64,000 nt of DNA from Spirochaetes bacterium ADurb.Bin218. Its GTDB lineage: Bacteria; Spirochaetota; UBA4802; UBA5550. Under the pieces are notes generated by a model that searched no databases, was not told the origin of the DNA, and was given only the letters and a program-made list of their open reading frames with translations. The stretch spans positions 1 to 64,000 of the forward strand of contig MWCI01000002.1 in NCBI GenBank assembly GCA_002069965.1, given 5' to 3'. How positions within the stretch are numbered: the stretch's first letter is position 1; every line of letters begins with the position of its first letter. A program made the position numbers and the translations under genes. This document shows positions 9,710-16,698 of this stretch, one piece after another.

Positions 9710-9901
9710 TTATTCAGCAGAATAAATAGGCTCCTTTTTTATAAGGATCTCTTTTATTTTTGAATCCCCTGCAGAAAAATAAACTATATGAGATTCAAGT
9801 ATAGAAAACTCATTTATCCTGGCAAAGAGCTCTTTTTCGAGCTTAGGATCAAGTAAATCTGTTTCACGAAATTTTTTATTTGTTATAAATATTGCTTTCA
9901 T
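9710..9901 (-). CDS. Small hypothetical protein (63 aa)
   Basis: The gene is convergent with the HD-GYP gene, whose stop lies 2 bases away. It begins MKAIFITNKKFRETDLL and is mixed alpha/beta in character, with no membrane segment or cysteine. Support comes from a good ribosome-binding site, AGGA, seven bases before the ATG on the minus strand, and from the absence of any competing gene. No family was recognised. Confidence 0.55.
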   Translation of the reverse strand: MKAIFITNKKFRETDLLDPKLEKELFARINEFSILESHIVYFSAGDSKIKEILIKKEPIYSAE

Positions 9902-10115
9902 TTTTTATCCTGTTAATCTGGCGGAGGTAAATATTCTAAATTCAATATGACAAAATATTTGAAATTTGTCCACTATTTTAAGGACTTTAATTTGATTTTT
10001 TGGTAAAGAGCCCTTGCGGGGGTGGAACTATAGCTTTTACTGCCTTAAAAAATTAAGTAACAAATACTATCCAAAAGTCAAAATTTTCGTTTACATCTTT
10101 ATATTATTTTTAGTA

Positions 10116-10144
10116 TTGACTTTTTATTAAGCTCTATTTTAAAT
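10116..10144 (+). promoter_or_regulatory. Candidate sigma-70 promoter for the lolA-rodZ-rimO operon
   Basis: TTGACT (10116-10121) and TTAAAT (10139-10144) are separated by 17 bases and lie about 45 bases before the lolA-like start. Upstream, 9902-10115 is AT-rich and contains nothing else I can name. Confidence 0.5.
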
Positions 10145-10189
10145 GAAGAGTCTCTTAATAAGATAAATATTTTCCTCTTAGGATATAAT

Positions 10190-10882
10190 ATGAAAAAAAA
10201 GAGTTTTATATTTATAATTTTTACAATTTTTGTAGCCTGCTTTATTGTAGATTCCTTTGCTTATAAATTTGACTTTGTGACAGTGACAGATGTTGTCCGT
10301 AATATAAAGAAGACTTATAATGATCTAAAGTCCTACCAGGCTAATTTTCAGATAGTGTCCGAAAAGGACGGTAAAAAAACAGTCCAAAGTGGTGTTCTGA
10401 GGTTTAAGGCTACAGATAAGCTTTTGATGGAGTTTACTCAGCCTGCAAGGCAGAAGATTGTCTCCAATGGAGAGATGATGTGGATTTATATCCCTTCTCT
10501 CAATGTTGTTGCAGAGCAGGATTTAATGTCAGATTCTGGACTTTTTTCCAGCGGCTCTCAGGCAGGCCTTAATAGACTTTTTTCAAAATACCATTATCGT
10601 TTTGCATCAAAGGAAGAGCCAGAACTTATGAAGGACGGCTCAAAAATGTATACTCTTGTTTTAAAGCAAAAGGAAAGCCGCAGCGGCTATCGAACAATAA
10701 ATCTATGGATCAGAGAGGATTATTTCATAGTAAAGGCTGAGGGCTTTACTTCAAGTGGAAAGAGGGTAGAGATCACTCTCTCTGATATAAAAACAAATGT
10801 AGATCTCCCAAATGGAATTTTTAAATTTGATATCCCAGCATCTGCAAGGGTAATAAAAAATCCTATGATATCCGAGGAGTAG
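10190..10882 (+). CDS. LolA-like periplasmic outer-membrane lipoprotein carrier
   Basis: An N-terminal signal peptide (FIFIIFTIFVACFIVDSFA) is followed by the LolA fold: DVVRNIKKTYNDLKSYQANF, then GVLRFKATDKLLMEFTQP, then VSNGEMMWIYIPSLNVV. This is the usual order of strands (LKSxxAxF, G.L.F..P..L.., S.G..LW.Y.P). LolA-family proteins ferry lipoproteins across the periplasm, so this gene implies an outer membrane. Length (230 aa) is normal. It is the first gene of a tight run, followed by the RodZ-like gene after 5 bases. Confidence 0.88.
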   Translation: MKKKSFIFIIFTIFVACFIVDSFAYKFDFVTVTDVVRNIKKTYNDLKSYQANFQIVSEKDGKKTVQSGVLRFKATDKLLMEFTQPARQKIVSNGEMMWIYIPSLNVVAEQDLMSDSGLFSSGSQAGLNRLFSKYHYRFASKEEPELMKDGSKMYTLVLKQKESRSGYRTINLWIREDYFIVKAEGFTSSGKRVEITLSDIKTNVDLPNGIFKFDIPASARVIKNPMISEE

Positions 10883-10887
10883 TTCAG

Positions 10888-12024
10888 GTGGAAAGTATTG
10901 GTGAAAAACTCAGACAGGCCAGAGAGGCTAAAAAGCTTACATACAAAGATGTTTCTGTGGAGACAAATCTTGCTCCAACATTTATTGAGGCTCTTGAAAA
11001 AGAGGATTTTGAAAAATTTCCAAGCGAGACTTATATTCTTGGTTTTTTGAGAAATTATGCTGAATTTCTAAAGCTTGATCCAGAAGAGATGATCCAGCTA
11101 TATAAGGGCTACAAAATTGGAGAGTCTGCGACTCCTCTTGAGGAATTGACACGACCAACCACATCTCCAGTTATTTTGAAACTGAGAAATTACTATGATT
11201 CATATAAAAACTATCTTTTCTTTGCAGGCATAGCCTTAATTTCTCTTCTGGTTATATGGGGTATCTGGAAGGTTTTTTCAACGGATGTTGTTATAGATCA
11301 ATCAGACTCTGTTAATAAGATAAAAAAGGAATATGAAGAAAATAAAAATGTCAGCATAAAAAATATAAAGAGCCTTCAACTACTAAATGATAAAGGTTTT
11401 GCTTTGATCTATGCAGGAGAAGCTGTGCAGTTTCTTGTTGATAATAAAGAGGTTGTCTTTTTCCTCAAAAGTGTAAGCGGTGATAAAATTGTTATATCTT
11501 TTCTTAATGAGGATAAGGATATAGAACTCCCTCTTGAAAAGCCTGTGACTGTTGTGGCAAAGGATTCACCAAGGGAAATTTTGCTTACACTTAAAGGTCT
11601 CACAGAAAGCAGGGCAAAGGTTATGATAGAGCTGGGCAACCAGATAGCAAAAGAGGCCCCTGCGGAGCAACAGCTTGGCTCTGATGTTAAGCCAGTAGAT
11701 GGAGATAATACTCAGGTTATTGCTCAGAGTAATAAGAGCCTTAAGATAGTTCTGGAAGTAAAGTTTGTGCAAAAGTCCTTTATAGAAGTATATTTAGATG
11801 GCAATAGAAAACAAAGGGGATTTATGCCAGCAGGGACTTTCCAGAGATGGGAGGCTAATGAGAATATTCAGCTCAAGATAGGCAATGCCGGTGGAATTAA
11901 AGCAACGATAAATGGTAAGGAATATGTTTTTGGACGTGAAGGCCAGGTTGCCAATAAGACTATTACATGGAAGAAGGATGTAACAAATCCTAATCTATAT
12001 CATATAGATGTTAAAGACTGGTGA
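10888..12024 (+). CDS. RodZ-like protein: cytoplasmic HTH, one membrane helix, DUF4115 domain
   Basis: Residues 1-75 form the Xre-like helix-turn-helix of RodZ (ESIGEKLRQAREAKKLTYKD … ILGFLRNYAEFLKLD). A single membrane helix follows (LFFAGIALISLLVIWGIW, about residue 110). The periplasmic part ends in a DUF4115-type domain (LEVKFVQKSFIEVYLDG … IQLKIGNAGGIKATING). RodZ links MreB to the membrane and affects cell shape and division. The start is GTG 10888 after a CAGGTG context. The extracytoplasmic part seems to hold two related beta regions (about 155-240 and 285-375). RimO follows after 3 bases. Confidence 0.85.
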   Translation: MESIGEKLRQAREAKKLTYKDVSVETNLAPTFIEALEKEDFEKFPSETYILGFLRNYAEFLKLDPEEMIQLYKGYKIGESATPLEELTRPTTSPVILKLRNYYDSYKNYLFFAGIALISLLVIWGIWKVFSTDVVIDQSDSVNKIKKEYEENKNVSIKNIKSLQLLNDKGFALIYAGEAVQFLVDNKEVVFFLKSVSGDKIVISFLNEDKDIELPLEKPVTVVAKDSPREILLTLKGLTESRAKVMIELGNQIAKEAPAEQQLGSDVKPVDGDNTQVIAQSNKSLKIVLEVKFVQKSFIEVYLDGNRKQRGFMPAGTFQRWEANENIQLKIGNAGGIKATINGKEYVFGREGQVANKTITWKKDVTNPNLYHIDVKDW

Positions 12025-12027
12025 GAT

Positions 12028-13353
12028 GTGTTTGATTCAAGAAAAATTTCGTTTTATATAATTTCCCTTGGTTGCTCCAAGAATCTTGTTGATTCAGAAC
12101 GCATAAATGGAGCTATGATATCGGCAGGATTTAAACCTGCCGATAATTCTGAAGAGGCAGATATTGTAATAATAAACACCTGCGGATTTATTGAGCCTGC
12201 AAAAGAAGAGTCCATTGAGGTAATATTTGATGCCATATCCCTTAAGTCCGAAGAGGGCTTTATCCCACTAAGAGAAGAGGATGAGTTTTCCAGAAAGGTT
12301 GTTGTTTTGGGATGTCTCTCCTCAAGGTATTCAAAAGAAATTGAAAATGATATTCCAGAGATAGATTTTTTATATGGCCTGCCAGATGAAAATTTTGTTC
12401 CATCAATGGCAAAGAGATTTAATATACATATCAGTCAGCCAAAAAACTCAAGAGTAAGATTATATACCCCAACAGCTTATTCATATCTTAAAATATCTGA
12501 GGGTTGTTCAAACGACTGTAGCTATTGTGCTATACCTTTAATCAGGGGAGCCCATAGATCATTTGATCCTGAAATACTACTTAAGGAAGCCGCTGATGCT
12601 GTTGCAAGTGGTGCTCTTGAGTTAAATGTTATAGCTCAGGACATTGCAGTATACAGATGGGGGAATACAAAGCTGCCAGAACTTGTAAACAGAATTTCTG
12701 AAATCTCAGATCTTATGTGGATAAGACTTCTTTATTGTCACCCTGATCATATTACAGATGATATAATAGATCTAATTGCCTCCAATAGCAAGGTTGTTCC
12801 TTATATTGATATTCCTTTTCAACATGTCAGTGAAGAAATTCTTCATGCTATGGGCAGAGAGGGTGATTCTACAAAATACCTTGATCTCATATCAAGACTC
12901 AGGGATAGGATTCCTGGTATAAGCATAAGGTCTACCTTTATGGTAGGCTTTCCTGGCGAAAAGGATAAGCATTTCCACGAACTTCTTGCTTTTTTGCAAA
13001 AGGCTCGCCTTGATAAGGTGGGCTGTTTTACTTATTCCCATGAAGAAGGAACCAGAGCCTTTTTTTTAAAGGATAACGTCTCTGAAAGAGAAAAAGAACG
13101 TAGAATGAATGAGCTTATGGCTCTGCAGGTTGAGATTTCTGAAGAGAAGATGTCTTCCTATGTAGGGACAGAACTGGATGTTTTGATTGAAGAGAAATTG
13201 GATGATAATACATATATTGGCAGAACAAAATATGATGCTCCAGAGGTTGATGGAGTTTTTTACTTGACCTCCAGAGAAAATGTTATTAATAAAATAGTGA
13301 AGTCAAGAGTTACAGATTCTATAGAATATGATCTTTTTGGAGAAATAATTTGA
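12028..13353 (+). CDS. rimO: Ribosomal protein S12 Asp methylthiotransferase
   Basis: This radical-SAM enzyme adds a methylthio group to the conserved Asp of ribosomal protein S12. The N-terminal MTTase domain shows the expected cysteines in SLGCSKNLVDSE, NTCGF and LGCLSS. The radical-SAM cluster motif is EGCSNDCSYCAIPLIRG (CxxxCxxC). The C-terminal 65 residues fit a TRAM domain. YxKIxEGC with SLGCSKNxVDSE is diagnostic of RimO rather than MiaB. The start is GTG 12028: the next ATG in frame lies after the first essential cysteine, so an internal ATG is not possible. Its substrate rpsL is at 54694. Confidence 0.95.
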   Translation: MFDSRKISFYIISLGCSKNLVDSERINGAMISAGFKPADNSEEADIVIINTCGFIEPAKEESIEVIFDAISLKSEEGFIPLREEDEFSRKVVVLGCLSSRYSKEIENDIPEIDFLYGLPDENFVPSMAKRFNIHISQPKNSRVRLYTPTAYSYLKISEGCSNDCSYCAIPLIRGAHRSFDPEILLKEAADAVASGALELNVIAQDIAVYRWGNTKLPELVNRISEISDLMWIRLLYCHPDHITDDIIDLIASNSKVVPYIDIPFQHVSEEILHAMGREGDSTKYLDLISRLRDRIPGISIRSTFMVGFPGEKDKHFHELLAFLQKARLDKVGCFTYSHEEGTRAFFLKDNVSEREKERRMNELMALQVEISEEKMSSYVGTELDVLIEEKLDDNTYIGRTKYDAPEVDGVFYLTSRENVINKIVKSRVTDSIEYDLFGEII

Positions 13354-13952
13354 AGCTCACAGGTGATAAATTTAGTTGGCCTAACATAATATCTTACCTC
13401 AGGATTGTTTTAATTCCTCTTTTTATTTATTTGCTCACAATAAAGACAGCTTCAGCATGGATGTGGGCGCTCATTATTTTCGCTATAGCTTCCCTAACAG
13501 ATTTCATTGATGGCTGGCTTGCCCGTAAATTAAAGCAGGAGTCTGAGTTTGGGAAGTTTATTGATCCACTGGCAGATAAATTTTTAGTAATATCTGCTCT
13601 TATTGCAATTATTGCCATAGACCCTTATTTTGAGCTCTTTGATTCCTGGATGATTCTGATAATTGTAGCCAGAGATGTATTGATAACCTTTATGCGATGG
13701 CTTGCAATAAAAAGAGGCAAACCCTTAAGAACAAGTAGATTTGGTAAGTTCAAAACTGCTTTTCAGATGATGTCCATTGTAATCATAATAATGATATACA
13801 TGGTAAAAAAACTTGGCATACTGGAAACTCATCCGTCAGTGCCTTACTGGATTATGTTTGCAGTGACAATAATGACAGCCCTCTCCGGTGTAAGATATAT
13901 TGTTACAAACTGGCAATTGTTTTTCCCTCAGAAAAAAGTTAAGGAGGATTGA
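13350..13952 (+). CDS. pgsA: CDP-diacylglycerol-glycerol-3-phosphate 3-phosphatidyltransferase
   Basis: This membrane enzyme makes phosphatidylglycerophosphate. The CDP-alcohol phosphotransferase motif is intact: DGWLARKLKQESEFGKFIDP followed by LADK (the DGxxAR…G…D…D pattern, about residues 52-76). Hydrophobic helices lie on both sides. The start is TTG 13350, overlapping the rimO stop by four bases, with GGAG upstream; the first in-frame ATG comes about 37 codons later. pgpA, encoding the next step, abuts the stop codon, so the two PG-synthesis steps are translationally linked. Confidence 0.93.
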   Translation: MKLTGDKFSWPNIISYLRIVLIPLFIYLLTIKTASAWMWALIIFAIASLTDFIDGWLARKLKQESEFGKFIDPLADKFLVISALIAIIAIDPYFELFDSWMILIIVARDVLITFMRWLAIKRGKPLRTSRFGKFKTAFQMMSIVIIIMIYMVKKLGILETHPSVPYWIMFAVTIMTALSGVRYIVTNWQLFFPQKKVKED

Positions 13953-14444
13953 GTGAATATCAGGGAATTTTTATATACAGGCTTTTATTCCGGGTATTCA
14001 CCTGTGGCTCCTGGAACAGCTGGGACTCTTGTTGCAATGGCCATATACATTTTGATAAACTTTTTATTTGAAGGGATAGATCCAGAAATATTTCAGCTTG
14101 GCTATTTTGTCTTTGTAATGGCTGCCATATTTCCATCAGTTCGACTTGGAGATTATGCAGAAAAGAATTGCAAGGTTAAGGATCCTCAGCATGTTGTCAT
14201 TGATGAAATTATTGGCTACTGGATATCTCTTCTCTTTGTTCCATTTTCTATATCGGCAGCGTTACTCGCCTTTGTGCTTTTCCGTATTTTTGATATAGTA
14301 AAGCCTTTTCCTGCTAATCAGCTTCAATCGCTAAGTGGTGGGCTTGGTATAGTTATTGACGATGTTATTGCGGGTTTTTATGCTTGTGTTTTAATGCACA
14401 TAGCTGTATATTTTTTTGATTACTACAATATACTTCTTCCATAA
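13953..14444 (+). CDS. pgpA: Phosphatidylglycerophosphatase A
   Basis: It dephosphorylates the PgsA product to phosphatidylglycerol. Family motifs are present: YSPVAPGTAGTLVAMAIY near the N-terminus, CKVKDPQHVVIDEIIGYW in the middle and FRIFDIVKPFPANQLQSL before the last helix. Length (163 aa) is normal and several membrane helices are visible. The GTG start directly follows the pgsA TGA, and the AAGGAGG site lies inside the end of pgsA. This is strong evidence of translational coupling. Confidence 0.93.
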   Translation: MNIREFLYTGFYSGYSPVAPGTAGTLVAMAIYILINFLFEGIDPEIFQLGYFVFVMAAIFPSVRLGDYAEKNCKVKDPQHVVIDEIIGYWISLLFVPFSISAALLAFVLFRIFDIVKPFPANQLQSLSGGLGIVIDDVIAGFYACVLMHIAVYFFDYYNILLP

Positions 14445-14465
14445 AAGCTTTGTGCGAGGGGTTTG

Positions 14466-14912
14466 ATGAATAAAACAAAATTTTTTATTTTAGTTTTTCT
14501 TTTGTTTTTGCCTTTTTATGCATTTTCTGCCAAAGAGGAAAATCTAAATTTAGCTCAAAAGACCTTTTCGCAAGAGGACATTCAACTCTTTGAAAATAGA
14601 TTTAAAGACATTAAAGGGCATCTTGATTTTTTTAATGACAGAGCTGTGGAGTATAATGAGATACTCAAATTATACACAGAGGCGGATAAACTCTTCCGCG
14701 ATTTTAAAACCTCCCCTGATGTTGGAGATGTTGCCCTTGCAAAGGAACTTCTGGAATCTAAACTCTCTATACTTGAGGAAAAGGTCAGACTAAAGTATGT
14801 ATCCATAAGAAAAATGGAGATATTATACACGACCATGGTATTCTCAGGCCTTGGGATTATTATATTTATGGTAATATACTCTATTTACATGTATCTAAGG
14901 AGAAAAAAATAG
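14466..14912 (+). CDS. Small membrane protein with signal sequence and C-terminal anchor (148 aa)
   Basis: ATG 14466 is chosen over the TTG one codon earlier. The N-terminus is hydrophobic (FFILVFLLFLPFYAFSA), probably a signal peptide. The middle is charged and helical, likely coiled coil (KLYTEADKLFRDFK … LLESKLSILEEKVRLK). The C-terminus has a membrane helix (GLGIIIFMVIYSIYMYL) ending RRKK. The expected topology is a periplasmic coiled coil tethered to the inner membrane. I do not recognise a family. It sits between pgpA and a HIT protein in the same operon. Confidence 0.75.
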   Translation: MNKTKFFILVFLLFLPFYAFSAKEENLNLAQKTFSQEDIQLFENRFKDIKGHLDFFNDRAVEYNEILKLYTEADKLFRDFKTSPDVGDVALAKELLESKLSILEEKVRLKYVSIRKMEILYTTMVFSGLGIIIFMVIYSIYMYLRRKK

Positions 14913-14913
14913 C

Positions 14914-15399
14914 TTGGAAAGAAATTATCTCTTTAATACTGAAAAGATTAAATATGTCAAAGGAGAAAAGCCCTCTGTCCCCTGTATCCTTTGTGCTATC
15001 ATAGAAGATGATCCTGCTGTTAAAAATCTCACTGTTTATAAAGACGATCTTGTCTGTGCAGCATTAAACCTCTTTCCGTTTAATCCCGGTCATCTTATGA
15101 TATTTCCTTTAAGGCATATTACCTCAATAGCAGAGCTTACTGCTCAGGAGGTGTCTCATATGCACAATGTTCTTGTGAGGGCTGTTAATATTCTGGATAA
15201 TGAGTTTGCTCCTTCTGGATATAATGTAGGTTATAATCTGGGAAAAGGTAGTGGTGCAAGTATAGATCATATTCATCAGCATATTGTTCCGCGATATGAA
15301 AACGAAGTCGGTTTTCTTGATGTTCTGGCTGGTGCAAGGGTAATTGTAAGCGATCCTGTGGCAGTTATGGAAAAATTAAAGAAACGATTTGAAGAGTGA
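14914..15399 (+). CDS. HIT-family nucleotide hydrolase or transferase
   Basis: The histidine triad is intact in DHIHQHIVPRYE (HxHxHxx). The N-terminal part has the CILC zinc-site half and the FPFNPGHLMIFPLRHITS strand typical of the AP4A-phosphorylase-like HIT branch (161 aa). These enzymes act on nucleoside phosphates such as Ap4A or AMP conjugates; the exact substrate is open. The start is TTG 14914, supported by AAGGAG about 12 bases upstream. The next in-frame ATG lies far inside the fold. The 3' end overlaps the following kinase gene. Confidence 0.88.
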   Translation: MERNYLFNTEKIKYVKGEKPSVPCILCAIIEDDPAVKNLTVYKDDLVCAALNLFPFNPGHLMIFPLRHITSIAELTAQEVSHMHNVLVRAVNILDNEFAPSGYNVGYNLGKGSGASIDHIHQHIVPRYENEVGFLDVLAGARVIVSDPVAVMEKLKKRFEE

Positions 15400-16451
15400 A
15401 ATTTATGAGCAATTTTTTATCTGCAAAGCTAAAGTCTGATTTTTTTTCTGTAGCAGAAATTCTCAACTTGAATGGATTTGCAGTTGATAAATCTCTTTCT
15501 GTGGTTTACCAGACATCTTTCCTTAAACAATTACTTTGTGATAATAAAAAAGATTCCTTTTTATTGGATGATCCAACTCTTGAAATTTTTAAGGACTTTT
15601 TTGAAAGTGGAAAAAGCTTTTCTTCTGACAGTATATGTATTAAAATAAATAGCAGCCCCATGATTTTTAATGGAACATTGCTTTCTCTTGATAGAGATGG
15701 TGATGAGGTTATATTCTGTGTTTTGCATGATAACATGGGAATAACCATGGAAAAAAAAATGAGAAAGCTAAAGGCCTGCTGTATTTTTTCTGGAGGAGCT
15801 GTTCACGATTTTAATAATGCCCTTACTGCAGTTATGGGAAACATCTCTCTTGCAAAACTTGATGGATCAGGCAATAGAGATTTGCTGGAGCTTCTTAAAG
15901 AAGCTGAAAAGGGATCTTTAAGAATAAGAGAAATAACAGAAAAAATATCTCTCTTTTCAAGAGCAGAAAAGATAGAAAAAGAAACCTGTAGTGTTAAAGA
16001 GATTATTGTAGTTCTCCTTTCGCTGTTTAATATGAAATATGGATATGAGATTAAGGTTGATATTCATGAGGACTATAATATCTCTGGCGATAGAGAAATG
16101 CTCATAGAGGCTTTGTCCGAGATCATCGAAAATGCCTTTGAGGCAACATCAAAGGAAAATAGAGACATAGCTCTATCAGTTGTAAAGATAGATATAAATA
16201 AGGAAAATCCCTTTTGCAGTACAATAGCAGAGGGAGACTATGTGCAAATATCTATAGTTGATAATGGGATTGGCTTTGATAAAAATGACGCTAATAAACT
16301 CTGCGAGCCATTTTATACAACTAAAGAAAATAGAGATGGTTTTGGCCTTGCCTTTGCTTATGCGGTTTTAAAACGCCACAGGGGCTATATTGTTTCTCAA
16401 CAAGGAAAAAGCGGCGGTTCAGTTTTTAATGTCTTTATTCCTCTTTTCTGA
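15396..16451 (+). CDS. Soluble sensor histidine kinase
   Basis: There is no membrane segment. Residues 1-120 are a diverged PAS-like sensor. The H-box is GGAVHDFNNALTAVMGNISL with phospho-accepting His137, the HDFNN type often seen in NtrB-like kinases. The ATPase domain has an N-box (SEIIENAFEA), a G1 box (VDNGIGFD) and a G2 box (DGFGLAFAYAVLKRHRG). Two starts are possible: GTG 15396, overlapping the HIT gene, or ATG 15405. No response regulator is adjacent, so the partner is elsewhere. It closes the lolA-led run. Confidence 0.87.
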   Translation: MKFMSNFLSAKLKSDFFSVAEILNLNGFAVDKSLSVVYQTSFLKQLLCDNKKDSFLLDDPTLEIFKDFFESGKSFSSDSICIKINSSPMIFNGTLLSLDRDGDEVIFCVLHDNMGITMEKKMRKLKACCIFSGGAVHDFNNALTAVMGNISLAKLDGSGNRDLLELLKEAEKGSLRIREITEKISLFSRAEKIEKETCSVKEIIVVLLSLFNMKYGYEIKVDIHEDYNISGDREMLIEALSEIIENAFEATSKENRDIALSVVKIDINKENPFCSTIAEGDYVQISIVDNGIGFDKNDANKLCEPFYTTKENRDGFGLAFAYAVLKRHRGYIVSQQGKSGGSVFNVFIPLF

Positions 16452-16629
16452 TTTTATTCACTATTGATTCCATAATTTTTTCATTCAAAAAATGCTTTTT
16501 ACCCTGCTGAAGATTTATGTTTATTATTATCTTATAATAAAAAGTATTTTTAGGAATTTGCAATTATTGCTGGATTTTATTTAAATCCTGCTTGAAAATC
16601 TCTCAAATACTTTTATTTTTTAATTAAGC

Positions 16630-16658
16630 TTGCACTAAGATCACTGTAAAAGTTATTA
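16630..16658 (+). promoter_or_regulatory. Candidate promoter for glgP
   Basis: TTGCAC (16630-16635) and TTATTA (16653-16658) are 17 bases apart, about 40 bases before the glgP start. The rest of 16452-16698 is AT-rich, with no terminator or gene seen. Both hexamers are imperfect. Confidence 0.35.
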
Positions 16659-16698
16659 CACAGGATATAACAAAATTTAGATTAAATGGGAGTGAGAA

